Positions 11,741 through 23,837 of a stretch of DNA of 64,000 nucleotides are shown here, piece by piece. The DNA is taken from contig OY740766.1 in assembly GCA_963513935.1 (NCBI GenBank), forward strand, positions 7,781,000 to 7,844,999, given 5' to 3'. Under the pieces are notes generated by a model, which saw nothing but the letters and a program-made list of their open reading frames with translations, had not been told where the DNA came from and made no database searches. The DNA comes from Aphrophora alni (Eukaryota; Arthropoda; Insecta; Hemiptera; Aphrophoridae). How positions within the stretch are numbered: the stretch's first letter is position 1; each line of letters opens with the position of its first letter. Made by a program: the position numbers and the translations under genes.

Positions 11741-14700
11741 GCTGATCAGTTTATCTATGATTTTTTTTCCTGAAAATAATAATCTCTTATAATGGAACTT
11801 GAGTCTTACGTTTCTATGTAGATGTAGATGAGTAAATTATATTCTAAAGAGACTAGTTCGGAAGATCCAATTTCATTTTTCTGTCTTATTTGTGGGGTTA
11901 GACAAGTACACAGTAGCGCAGGGAATATACGAAAGATGTTTAAACGTAAAATTTGAATTCTGTCAGTAACTTTTTACATTTTTTTGTGCGGATTGTAGGC
12001 CTACTTATTTTTATAAACATTATATTACTTTAAAAATCACATTTCGAAATGTTTTCATCTTAAAAATAAAATAACTAATATGTATTAATTTCAGAAATGT
12101 TTAAACAAATTTAAAAAAAATTGGTTTTACCACGTGTTTTGGACATTTACATTTTTATGAAATTGATTGTATTTACTGACTTTGTATTTTAAACCTTCTA
12201 AAACGGCGTCATCGGTTAATTTGATGGGTAACTGACAGCTTAGAACCGTAGACAATTTTGGAATATGCAAACAAATAAATTTATTCAGGAAAATAGTCGT
12301 TTTGTAGAAATATTTTCTGGGGGAGATGAAGGCTATGTGTCTGTTATTCTTTCAGTGCATTAAAACCCAAACTTGATGACTGAATTTAGAACGCGAATAT
12401 TTTCTAATTAATTGTAATTTTAATCTCTTTGATTTTTTAAGTTCTATTTTACAAGACAATTGATAGATATGTCTCAGGCAGAGATGAGATTTAGACATTT
12501 TACAACGATTAATTTTAACATTTTACATAGTTACAGAGAACTACCGCCCAGCGTTTAGGTTTATAGAATATTATTAAATAATAAAATATTTCTGTGTGAA
12601 CATTGTTGCGCAATTTCTGCGTATTCTATATTAATCTAGAACCTAGAGGATTCCATTTGATAAATTTTAATTAAAAATAAGGAACTCATGTAATCAGATT
12701 TAAAGTAGACAACCTGCAACAAGTATTATTTCTCTTGTGATCGATTTTCCTTCCGCCATGCCAATGCCAGCCAAGCTCTGTGTTACAGTTTTTATGTTTC
12801 TTCAAGACTGAGAAAGCTTTTTCAAGGCACTCTATTGAGCAGAGTGGATTGAAGGCGATGTAATTAGGTTAGACGTAGAATAGCTGTGGCTCTAAGATAG
12901 GAACACGTATTATGTCTGCGCAAATTAAGCATACAACTGCCCCCCGTCATGTAGACTGAATGTAAACAACTTTTATGTAATATACTCTAGTTTAATAATT
13001 ACTAAAATATTTTAATTTTTACAAATTATGTAGGCCTAATTTATTTACAAAAAAAGTAGTTACTGTAATCTAACACTAAAACTAGGACAAATCATCATCT
13101 CTAATCACTTTTATAAATTGCTCAAATGTATATGCCTATAAAATATAATTGTTTAATGCTTACAAAGTATTTGTGTTTACTATATTTCTCCAGCCATAAT
13201 TTTTATCCAATGTTCAACTAATTTGAACAAGCATTTTACCAGAAAAATCTGTACAATTGGTTTTAAATATCGGAAGAGATGTTTTAAAACAAAATGATTA
13301 TCTCGGTACATAAAAGGTGGAAAGAAAGAAAAATACCACAAGCGTCCCTTTTGCAGAAAACGTTTTTAGTTTGTTTTCAAATTGGTAAATCAATATGACG
13401 GACAAACAAACAAAAATTAGACATGATTTACTGAAAACTTTTTTCAATAGTAATAATATTGCTTTCTGGTGTTAAAACTTATTTTACAGTTCGATCTTAG
13501 TATATTTATAATATTTTTTTCCCCGCGATATTTTAAAGCCAAAAAATATGAAAAACGGATTAAGCTATTGTTTTCAGAATAAAACAGTAACATCATTAAA
13601 TATTATTTGTACTAAAATTGCCTATTTTAATTTCAATATCGCGACCAAAAATATCTAAAACTTTAGCATTTATGCAGTAAATATATTGAGCTTGATTTAA
13701 AATCAACATAACAACAACTATAGACAAAAATTAAACAGGAAGTCATGTAAGACTCATCATGAATACGTAGGTATAGAATTGTAAAATTTCGTTTTTAGAA
13801 ATCCATGTAACTATCTAAATTATATACAAAAATCATAAAAAACATAATTTATTAAAACAAAACATTTACAGATTTATATAGAAAAAAATCTCAGATAATT
13901 TCTCAACTAATTCTTGAACAAATAATTTAAAAAATAAAATAAAAAATTGAGAAGCTCATTGACTATAAAAAAATAATTGCAAACAATTGATAAATCGATA
14001 CTTAAAAATAGTTAATCAGGTAATCACAAGACTTTACAATTACTTACGTAAGGATTTCAACAAAATCGATCGTACATTAGGAATTTGAAAAAAAATGTTA
14101 TACAAATTAGAGGGTTAAGTAGGCCTACATGCAAAATATCTCAATATAGAATTCTTCGATCGAAAATACATAATTCTTACATATTTCATCAAAAAATGAC
14201 CCTAATATAGTCTAAGTGTTTATAAATATCAGACTGACCATTATTTTCTATCTCTTTATAAATTTGGCAATTCTGATTGTAATCTAATAATTCTGTAAGG
14301 CGAACTGCTCAAATCGAAATCGAAGTTTTAGTCATATGTTCTTCACATTCGGTATGTTTCATTTTCAACTTCCTTTTTATAACAATTCTATTTGTTCAAA
14401 AATTTAATCATTTTCTTGTGGAGACTCATCCAGAAACGAATTTAAAAAAGTTCAGTTAATCAAACGGCCTAAACACAAAAGTTCTGCATCAAAATAGACA
14501 CAAATCTTTTTGAAAATATCGCTCTCGCAAAAATTCTGTCGTGCTTCATATTCTTGAAAATAGTTTCAATTATCCATTTACAATAGCGTACATTTACAAT
14601 AGCGTATAGCGTATTATGTTTTTTGTTTGGTAAAAATGCGTATTTAACGATAAAAAAAATTAATCCACTACACTATTACACACTAAAGTATTAAAAAACT

Positions 14701-16484
14701 CTTCATTTAATCAAATTTAGGTATGAACATTATTTTTAATCTAACAAACAAACATAAATTTGACTTTGTCTGTCTTAATGGTGAACTAAATTAGGTTTTG
14801 GACAATTATAAAAACATATTTTAATCCGTGGTGAAAACTCGACATAAGTTACTGAGCTTCGAACTTCAAAACAAACTTTAGGTCTGGAGTTTGTTAGGAC
14901 AAGTTTATTTTGAAGTCAAGTTTGGTGTTTTCAAGAGTTGTTTTCTTGAGTTAATTTTCAAAATACTCGACAATTCGCTGACGGAATTAGACTCAAAATA
15001 AATTTGGTGTGTTTGTTTTTATCTTGGCTACTCTTTTACAATGTTATCTAAGAGTACATTTTTTATTGTTATTACTTAATAGTGAATGAAATCATATTAA
15101 AAATAACAACTTTTTTATTTCTTGTGTTTGGATTTTTTATAAATAATCTTAACATATTTAATAGGGTATTTATTAGTATGTATTTATACAAACCATTTCC
15201 CCCCGCTAATTTCTTTCTTTTTATTTTTTAAATAAAGATTTTAGTTTCTGATCCCCTTTGCAAAGGTTACATTAGTTATTAAAATGTTGGCCTACAATTC
15301 AAAATCAAGTTCCATTACCTTTTAAAATATGTGCACACACTTTCATATATTTGTTCCTTATTTTTAAACCCTGTGTTATGAATTTCTAATTTCCAAACTG
15401 AAAATATTATTGCATCAATGGCTGTGAGACCTAGTTTTTAAACCAAAACTGATTATGATCACTAGAAAATGTTCTAATTTTATATTTAGGCGTGTTTGTT
15501 CTTAATTAAAAAAAAAATCAATTTTAATAAATCTGTGTTTGTTTTTAAATTGCATTAACCATTTTATTACTTAGAATGATCACAACATAGAAATCAAAAT
15601 TTAAATACCACTGTTTCGTTTTACGTTATTGATTGCACGTTTTGTTAGCTGTTTAAATTTGAGAAACAGCAACAATTATAATATGTCTGACGCACTATTT
15701 AGGTGAAAAAAAACAGGAATATGTGAGTTGGTTTTTAACAAAATTGCGTAGGAAATTGTGATTTTGTTTTTCATGAAGAAGTGTCGGACGTTTTAATTAA
15801 TCCTTTTCTATTAACCTATCTTAATCAATCTTGTAATATTAAAGAAAATTTGGATTTATAATAAAGTTTAATGAGAAATGTTGCAAAGACAATTACATTT
15901 TTCGATTTTTTTTTTACCCGATTAAGAGTTAAAATTTGATAAACATACAGAGAAGCATCCAAATTAAATGATCCATTTTAGGAAGGCATTTCAAAACAAA
16001 TGATATGTATCATATCCATATTATGTTTTGTTTTTCAAAGTTGGTTTGATAACCGTTAAAAAATAAAAATCTATTTTCTTTTAAACACTGTATATCGGAA
16101 AACCAATTTCCATGCCGTTGTTACTAATCTCTTTGTTGGATTGTCTAAATGATGCACTATGAAGATCAATTTATATCTTAAAAATACACGAAGAAACACC
16201 AAATTTCAATGTTCAATATATTGGATTTGACACGCTGACAAATGCTTGGCTCTAATTCGATATTTTCATTTAAACTGGAAAATCTAGCTACATCAGTAAT
16301 TCTGAAATTATATTTCTAATAATTTATAACAAGGTAGAAAATACAATATATTATTAGTCTATATTATAACTTTCATTTTAGTACATAATACACAGTTGTT
16401 TTGGATGAAACGAAGTGAATTGAATACAAGAAGGTTAAAAAAACATTAGCGATAAATAGAAAACAACTGTCAGTAGTCCTAACA
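11741..16484. other. 4.7 kb AT-rich stretch, no gene seen
   Basis: This is the longest stretch without a feature I can defend. It contains TAGGCCTA-type palindromes at about 11997, 13031 and 14120, and a 16-bp direct duplication CATTTACAATAGCGTA at about 14576-14606. A somewhat GC-richer part at 12740-12960 has a short frame opening ATGCCAATGCCAGCC but it ends after 17 codons. No tRNA, rRNA or element ends are recognised. Confidence 0.5.
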
Positions 16485-16627
16485 AACTTACATGTGTAGG
16501 ACTTCATCAGGACTATATTACACGTTAACTTACATGTATAGGACTTCATCAGGACTAAATTACACGTTAACTTACATGTATAGGACTTCATCAGGACTAA
16601 ATTACACGTTAACTTACATGTATAGTA
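16485..16627. repeat. 42-bp tandem array, ~3.4 copies
   Basis: Units start at about 16485, 16527, 16569 and 16611, each AACTTACATGTATAGGACTT followed by CATCAGGACTAAATTACACGTT. The first unit has GTGTAGG and ACTATATT variants. Because 42 is divisible by 3, frames stay open on both strands (16373-16738 minus, 16492-16788 plus). These peptides are by-products of the array. TTACATGTA and CACGTTAACTTAC give short self-complementary words. Confidence 0.9.
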
Positions 16628-17309
16628 CTCCATCATATTCTGGTTGTACCTATACGCTGTTGACAAATCCATGGCGGGTGCACGGAGTGAAAACAAACCA
16701 AAATTTGATGGATCCAGGGTTCCTAAATAAATGTCCACAGCGCGTAGGTTACTTAGAACCCATCACAAAAACTCTATTTAAAATATAAAAACGTGTTTCC
16801 ATGTCTGAACTACTATCACTTTGAGAACATTTTTTTTAAAGTTCACAACTTTTCAATTTTGTTTATATAGGTTTGTATTTAAATTTTCGTTTTAAATGCG
16901 ACGTCATTTTTGAAAGTAGGAATACAAATATCTGAGTATCATATTATAATCCATAAACAAATCAATATAATTTTATAAAAAAATCTTTTGTAATATTTTA
17001 GTATATCATAACATACTAATAAATCAAAATACTTCGACTATAGGTTAAACTTTTAAAATTGTAATTAACAATAAAAATTAGGCCTGATAAAACACGTGAA
17101 CGTTCTTATTTCACTTTTGATCACCATTTTTAATTTGTACTTATTTTTTTATTTTAAAATTTCATGTCCGTCTAAATCTTTAAGCCACTCTACCTAACCT
17201 CAAAATTACTTACAAAGTCACTATTATATAATAAATAGTTCACAAAACTGCCACAATAATAAATTATATAAAAAATATCACCATTATATTTTAATGACGT
17301 ATCACATTA
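16628..17309. other. AT-rich non-coding stretch
   Basis: A patch at 16660-16760 is GC-richer (CCATGGCGGGTGCACGGAG, CCACAGCGCGTAGG) without a supported frame. The rest is AT-rich. A TTAGGCCTGA word lies at about 17080. Confidence 0.45.
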
Positions 17310-17715
17310 AACCCCATAGTTCCGGGTGGATGGTCCTTATTGTTGGCCGATTTTCCGATTTACCGGGTCGTAGTTACCGAGCCGTTCTCGCGGAACGACG
17401 AACACAAACCGACTGTAGTACACTTTGTATATAGGGGACGTATGTGTGTGTGAGAGAGATAGTAGTAGGAATCTTGGACAATGTGTATGTGTGTGTGTGT
17501 GTGTGTATGGTGACACAGCCGTGACTGTAGTGGGGGGAGTTTTGGGCGGGGAATGTAGGGAGAGCGGTGAGGAGGGTTTGTTTTAACCCCCTTAGAAAGA
17601 GAGCGAGAGAGCGAGAGAGAGAGAGTGGAACGGCAAAACGCAACCAGCATATAACCAGCAACCGCAATAGAGGATGAACCGAAAAATCTTGAGTGCGATG
17701 AGACTCTCAACCCCC
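17310..17715. promoter_or_regulatory. GC- and CpG-rich island with GA/GT tracts, promoter-like
   Basis: It contrasts sharply with its flanks. Contents in order: CCGGGTGG, TACCGGGTCG, GTTCTCGCGGAACGACG (17383-17399), TTTGTATATAGGGG (17424-17437), GTGTGTG and GAGAGA tracts (17442-17460), a GT run (17484-17506), GGGGGGAGTTTTGGGCGGGG (17532-17551), a GAGCGAGAGAGCGAGAGAGA tract (17599-17625) and GCATATAACC. GA tracts, GC boxes and TATA-like words together are typical of insect promoters. On the minus strand CCTATATACAAAG is followed about 20 nt on by ACTACAGTCGG, a possible TATA plus initiator. The two overlapping minus frames here are low-complexity and not called. No gene body is visible on either side. 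Confidence 0.35.
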
Positions 17716-18649
17716 TCCCTAACTTCCTTTGCTTTTCCTTAACATTTTCATTTCTTGGAAACTGGATAAAAATATTTTAAGCTTTATCAGTGACACTGAA
17801 ACAAACCTACTTTCGATATTTTTTTAATTTCTGGCATTTTATTCATATCTTCCTATGATATCACGTATAATTTTACGTCTTTAATTTAAATAAAGCATTT
17901 CTTAAATAATATCATAGTAAAATACTTATTTTTGCATAAAATTTTGATTTAATAATAAAAAAATATTTCTCACAAAGTACTCAACTGATTTCGATTAAAC
18001 GGCTGATTATTTTTACAAAACACTGTGACACCGTTTTTAAAGCTATGAAGTTTTTATTTACAAAAAAGAATAACTTGTTTTTTTTTCTTTTTTTTTTTTT
18101 TTTTTTTTTCGGTAAAAATATTTTTGGCTACATGTCAAAAAATGCCATATAGGCCTAATATAATTTAGTAACATCATCTATGTCATTAAAATTCTTTTGA
18201 ATTTATGTAATTATAATATCATAGATTAAAAGATATTCTGATAAAAAAAAATAAATAAATAAATAAAAAAAAAAAAAAAAAACTGTTTAATAAATACTTT
18301 AACAGTTATTAAGTTACTTATTTTTTATAAATACAAATATCAACAGAAATAGATTTAAACATTTTTAGTTTTTAAATAACATGATAACAATGAACAACAC
18401 AGATTATTTGGATTAATTTTTGCTTATGCTGAAACAATAATAATTATATATATTATAATGTAAATAGTTTTACAACTCACCTTAAACAGCTGTTAACTAT
18501 AATTTTGCTAATCAATTACAACAAATCAAAAATCAATGCTTATATTCACAAACCCATATAACATCTAATATTATTTTGAGTTGAAAAAAAATATCTAAGG
18601 GAGAAAAATGTAAATATATTTAAAAGTCAAGAGTAATATCATCCCCACT
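17716..18649. other. AT-rich stretch with poly-T and poly-A runs
   Basis: A broken T tract lies at 18078-18109 and an A-rich tract with AAAT repeats at 18243-18281. An AGGCCTAATA word is at 18151. No gene is seen. Confidence 0.5.
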
Positions 18650-18800
18650 TGGCACTATCACCCTTTAAAGGTGACTGTGATTGGTTTAAATCAGGGATGG
18701 GCGTGGTTTAGAGTTGCCAAGGAGAGGGGGAGGGTTCAAAACATCAGGTCCAAATGTGATGCTGGTTGTTAGTTGTCCGCTGAAGACGAGAGTCTATAGA
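18650..18800. promoter_or_regulatory. Second GC-richer patch with CCAAT and CACCC-like words
   Basis: Contains CACCCTTTAAAGGTG (a palindromic core), GTGATTGGTTT (reverse CCAAT), GATGGGCGTGG (GC/CACCC box), GAGAGGGGGAGGG and GTCCGCTGAAGACGAGAG. It lies 1 kb from the island at 17310-17715. The word set suggests regulatory DNA but no transcript is visible. Confidence 0.25.
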
Positions 18801-20495
18801 ATTGATTGTAGCATTTAGTTTTATGTAACATTCGAATTTTGAAGTTTTTTTTTATTTTGGAGTAAAATGTTTTGTTGAGCTTTGAAAATTATTTTGTATC
18901 CATGTCCACGTCTTTAAATCGCCCCAAAAAATTTGTAATCCTACAAAATTATATTAAAACAACAATTTTTTTAAATAATTTATGGTAAATTTACATTTTA
19001 TTCCTGGAATATAAAAAAAGATATATTTTTAAATAATTTTTCCAATAATTTAATGTTTTATATTTTTAAAAAATCATTCAAATTTTTTATTATTTTTACA
19101 TTAACACCAATAATTTTTAATATCCTATATCCTGATCTCACGCACTTAAAAAGCACTAAATGGATTTTATTGATGTTTGGAATTGTACATTTATCGGTTG
19201 TTTGTTAAATTAAAAATTAGATAATTTATTCAAAATATTTAATCTGGATTTGTATATTTTTTAAACACATTCTATTTTAAATGTTATTAGAAAATTGTAG
19301 AATAACATAAAAATCGAGAAATTTCTAAAATATTTTATTGTATGTTTAGCCTACAAGCGAAGTTGCTTTAATTATTTGAAATAAAACGCGTTGTCTCTGA
19401 TGATTACACTCTACATATTTTTTATAATCTATGCACTGCAAAAACAGTACATACTCGTATGAGTTTTGCCTAATTTGCCCCTTAAAAACAGTAATTTTTA
19501 AGCTTGAAAGATTAAACATGATAATATTATTTATCTTTATACGCATATAAAAATACACTTAAAAATATAAATACACGAAATACAGTTGGGCGTAGTGTTT
19601 GTTCAAGAATAGTTTTATTATACTGTATGCAAAATTTGATGGATTAAATTTTTAATAAATGAACTTTTACAACTTATTTTAAATAACTGTAAAATATTAT
19701 TTACAAAAGAAACTATTAATTTGTATCTGATGGAACGATTTTCGAAATTATTTGTACTACTGACTCTATGTCGAATTTTACTAAAATAAATTTAGAAGTT
19801 TAAAACCAGTATATTCACAGATAATACCATTCAGATAAATATTTCTCAGAAATCAAATCTTCTCCATATTTTTAAGTCACTGAGTTTTGTCTTACTACAA
19901 AGCCTTCAAGAAATTAACAAGCAATACTGACAAATCACCTTCTAAATATTCCGAAGAACTCATTTTCAAGAAAACAACTGTCGTTTGTTTTACAATTTTG
20001 AGATTAGTCACAGAATCGTAGTTAACTTTTATTTTACGATTTATTCCCAATCATAATCTTTGTAATATTTTATGGTTTAGGCATATTACTTGAAACATTA
20101 TTTTAAATTATATTTTGTAGTTTGGATACTATACCCCTTTAGTTTCTGAATTATAACTAATAAGTTCTGAACTTTGTCCACATATAACTTTATTAATATA
20201 CATTTTGAAAATTGTAAATGAAAGTCTTATTGATATTTTTTGTACAGTTTTAATCTCTAAAAGTAAAATATACTCTAAATTAACGAATACAAAATGATTT
20301 ATTGCACATTAAAATATAAAACACTATTTTTGTTTACAACTTTTTCGTTAATTTTGAACGAATTTTGTACAGCATATTTATAGGTTTACCTCCAAAGTAA
20401 ATAATTTTCAGGCGTAACCAAATTTTTGTCAGAGATTTTTTTTTTTGTTTCGTTGATGAAATTAGTGTCAACGTACTAGTCATATGAGTATTATA
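18801..20495. other. AT-rich non-coding stretch, no gene seen
   Basis: Very AT-rich. The minus frame 19346-19558 has no recognised feature. No repeats of note until the foldback element begins. Confidence 0.5.
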
Positions 20496-21103
20496 CAGGG
20501 TGTTACAAAAAGGTTGGGCTGGCTATGCATTTTCATGTTCTATGTGTGATTCTAAGCTGAAAATGAAGAATAAAATTTTTCAATTTCTACTTTGTTTAGC
20601 AGATAGACGCCATTTTTTTTCTTTTAGAAAAACTCACTGAAACTCTGGAAATAGATAAGATATCGAGTTCAAATTTGGAATAAGCATTTACAAGTGTACC
20701 AATACAAAGAATTTATTTTTATAATTTTCAAAATGGCGGCCGTTACAAATTAAAAAAATAAAAATATTTTGTCTCTTGTACATTTTTTGTAAAGTTAACG
20801 GTTTTCAAGATATTCCACGTTAAAAATTTGTAACGGCCGCCATTTTGAAAATTATAAAAATAAATTCTTTGTGCTTTGTACACTTGTTAATCGTAACATG
20901 TAAAATGCTTACTCCAAATTTGAACTCGATATCTTATCTATTTCCAGAGTTACAGTGAGTTTTTGTAAAAAAAAACAAAATGGCGTCTAGCTGCTAAACA
21001 AAGTGGAAATTGAAAAAAAAGAAAATTCTTCTTCATTTTCAGCTTAGAATCACACATAGAATATGAAAATGCATAGCCAGCCTAACCTTTTTGTAACACC
21101 CTG
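20496..21103. mobile_element. 608-bp foldback MITE F1, near-perfect ~255-280-bp arms, TA target
   Basis: The left arm (20496-20750) starts CAGGGTGTTACAAAAAGGTT and ends GGCGGCCGTTACAAATT. The right arm (20825-21103) starts AATTTGTAACGGCCGCC and ends AACCTTTTTGTAACACCCTG, the reverse complement with few differences and small indels. The spacer is about 74 bp. TA lies directly outside each end (20494-20495 and 21104-21105), as expected for a Tc1/mariner-type target duplication. No transposase is encoded, so it would need one in trans. The high arm identity suggests a fairly recent insertion, or arm homogenisation. F1-like fragments lie at 2061, 6480, 8990, 9600, 31200, 48600 and 58730. Confidence 0.88.
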
Positions 21104-23542
21104 TATACAATGTGTTAAGTGACACGTTTATTACTTTACGGTATAACGGAATACATTCTCCTAAATTATTACGAGCCTTAACACAGCAGATATTTTTTTA
21201 CCAATCTTTGAAAAAAATATAAGTATGACTATTCAGTTAGGAACCAAATTGGATAATAATTATATACACGTTTTTACTCTTTCGTATAAAGGCTGTTTCT
21301 TAGTAATATTTCATCTCTTACAAACTCAAAATACTAACAAAACAAACTGTGGAAGCGCCAACACACATTGATATGTTTTTATTTAAACAAGACATATAAC
21401 ATTACGAACACAATACAAACGGGTATGAGTAACAATGTTTCTAGGTAGAGTTACATCAGAAGGAGAAGATATCAATTGCAACCTGGGAGAATGCCCTTAG
21501 CAACTTCCCGGCTTGCTGTTCCCAGGCTTGACATCGAGTTCTTAGTACTAAACCTTGTACAATGTTGGATAAAAATAGTCTAACAGTTGACGTGACAAGT
21601 GTAGGCCTATAAATTTTCAGTTACATTCTTAAGCCTATGTAAAATTAGAAATTAGTTGTTTAAAACATTCATTTTTGGAGAATTTGAGTTGAGAATGTAA
21701 AATGAGATTTAAAAATTTTACTTCCCTTTATTTCTGTCTCTTTCATAAAACAATTTAGACCAAAATATAATCATTCTGTGGAAGAGCTACACTGATTCAA
21801 ATTTTATAATTTCAGATTACTCTATTCTGAAATAATGGCTGACATTGATGGACATTGTTCTGGAAATAATCCTAATATATTGCTATGAGTTCAATTCATA
21901 TTGAAAGCAATATCGATAAGTTTAGTTCAGAGCAATACTTGCTTCTAAGTAATTGGAAAACAAACTAAATTACTGCTGTCTATAAAATGGCCTACTCTTC
22001 ATCAAACATCGCTAAACGTTTAACACTTAACTTGCTTTTTAGGTAAAAACAAATAGAAAATTCAACTTCTAGTTGAAACACGAAGGAACTTAGTTTCATT
22101 AAAATTAAATGAGTAAAAATGTTTGGTTTCCATTTTGCATTTTTAGTAATGATGATAAATTAAAACAAATGAAATCACAAATCTCAGTTTTTGTTTATTG
22201 GATTTTATACAACAATTAAGTGGTTGACATTTTAAAACAGACGAATAAATGCTTGCAATTAGAACTAATCCGAGCAGCTGATTCGGCGAATGTGTGTGTA
22301 AAGTTTTGACGGGTTAGGTTCAGTTGTTGTTAAGAAAAACAGCAGACACACAAACACTACAACCTTTATTGTTGTTGAAGCAAAAAGTAAAAAACGTCAT
22401 CCTAAATACATAATTTATTAAAATTGTAAATTAAATCAATGTAATTATTTAATTGAAAGGAAACAAGGCCGAGAGTTGGTGACAAAAAAACCGAAACTAA
22501 CTGAATGTTCTAAATTTTCTGTATGTGGACTTTTAGCATACAGAAAATAAACTAGGATTGTTTTTCTGTAGATTACAGAACTCTAAACATTTTGTAATTC
22601 CTAGTTGTCCATCTTCCAAGGAACAGTTAATAAAACGTTTCCATCGACTTCTATACACCGACCAGGTAGTGAGCACAACAGGGGTTCTGTCTTGGTCACA
22701 TTTTAATTGTCAATGAACACCTTAGCACAAAATAGAGTTCGGTTGGGAGGGTTCACTGGAAATACCGACAGTTTAATCTCGTGAAATGTAGATGGTGCAG
22801 ATATTGTGTCCTTAGAAAGAAAATAAAATACAAAAATAAGACAAATTTGTAATAAAAAAACGATGAAATAAATGTATTATGGTTACTAAATTGAAATTTG
22901 TACAATATATGTAGTTTATAGGCTACTAAATAAAATACACAGCTGTTAGTCTGACTTGTAGGACTAAAGACGCGAATTTCCATTAAATGTGAAACACTTT
23001 GTTTTTAACAATACGATATTGATGTTAAGCGCAAAACAAACAAAATTAGAAAGTTAATTTTTGGAAAATACGGATAATAAAACGTTTCAAATGACCGCCA
23101 TTTTGAAATTTACAAGTTGATTTTGTTCCAACTAACTTGGAAAATTAATTATAAAATATTATATTTGAGGTAAAGTTGAAAACAAATTGGACAAAATTGC
23201 ATTTAATTTAATGTTACAACAGTCGGTCAATGATGGAATTCCATGACAGCTGTTTGTGGAATTGAATAATCGTCTCATTATTTCTAAAATTACGTTTGTA
23301 CGAGGTAAAATATATGAATTTGACATGCGTTTAGTTAGTTTACGATGTATTTATTTGATAGGTTCAGACACCTAGTTTGTTATTAAAGCGTTCTCCAAAT
23401 TTAATTTGCTATTAAACACAGACGTAGGTTGTGTGGAAAATTATGCATAATGCTGAACACATTTACCCTTTAAACAAAAACCACAAAGAAATAAAACTAA
23501 TGAAAACAGAACGGAAAATAAATTCCGTCAACGTTGGTTTAA
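21104..23542. other. AT-rich non-coding stretch, no gene seen
   Basis: A GC-richer phrase at 21470-21540 (CTTCCCGGCTTGCTGTTCCC) is without context. GTAGGCCTAT lies at 21601 and GACCGCCATTTTGAAA at about 23092. The minus frame 22753-22983 is rich in F and Y and looks like chance. Confidence 0.5.
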
Positions 23543-23566
23543 CTTTTGAGTAAACTATACGTAAAA
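23543..23566 (+). repeat. Left copy of the 24-bp direct repeat flanking the telomeric array
   Basis: The segment starting CTTTTGAGTAAACTATACGT and ending AAAA is repeated exactly at 23814-23837. About 26 bp of other sequence (23567-23592) separates this copy from the array. Confidence 0.9.
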
Positions 23567-23592
23567 CTATACAGCCTTAGTTTCGTTTCTTG

Positions 23593-23814
23593 CCTAACCT
23601 AACCTAACCTAACCTAGCCTAAACTAACCTAACCTAACTTAACCTAACCTAACCTAACCTAACCTAACCTAACCTAACCTAACCTAACCTAACCTAACCT
23701 AACCTAACTAAACCTAACCTAACCTAAACTAACCTAACCTAACCTAACCTAACCTAACCTAACCTAACCTAACCTAACCTAACCTAACCTAACCTAACCT
23801 AACCTAACCTAACC
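23593..23814 (-). repeat. Interstitial telomeric array (TTAGG)n, ~44 units
   Basis: On the + strand it reads (CCTAA)n, about 222 bp; on the minus strand (TTAGG)n, the ancestral insect and arthropod telomere repeat. A few variant units occur: CCTAG, AAACTAA, CCTAACTTAA and AACTAAACC, most near 23610-23640 and 23700-23735; the right half is almost pure. Single-copy AT-rich sequence on both sides means this is not a chromosome end. It lies between the two copies of a 24-bp direct repeat, as if inserted there. Confidence 0.95.
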
Positions 23815-23837
23815 TTTTGAGTAAACTATACGTAAAA
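23814..23837 (+). repeat. Right copy of the 24-bp direct repeat
   Basis: Exact repeat of 23543-23566, abutting the last CCTAA unit (sharing its C). Read with the left copy it looks like a target-site duplication around the telomeric insert. Confidence 0.9.

Noticed and set aside
12740..12960. Small secreted-peptide gene starting ATGCCAATGCC
   Set aside because: The frame ends after 17 codons and no splice continuation is evident.
16485..16627. CRISPR array
   Set aside because: 42-bp units follow one another directly with no spacers.
17360..17710. 116- and 97-codon minus frames as genes
   Set aside because: Low-complexity Ser/Leu and His/Thr runs come from the GA and GT tracts; two frames are open over the same DNA.
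23593..23814. Chromosome end
   Set aside because: Single-copy-like sequence lies on both sides and the array is flanked by a direct repeat, so it is interstitial.
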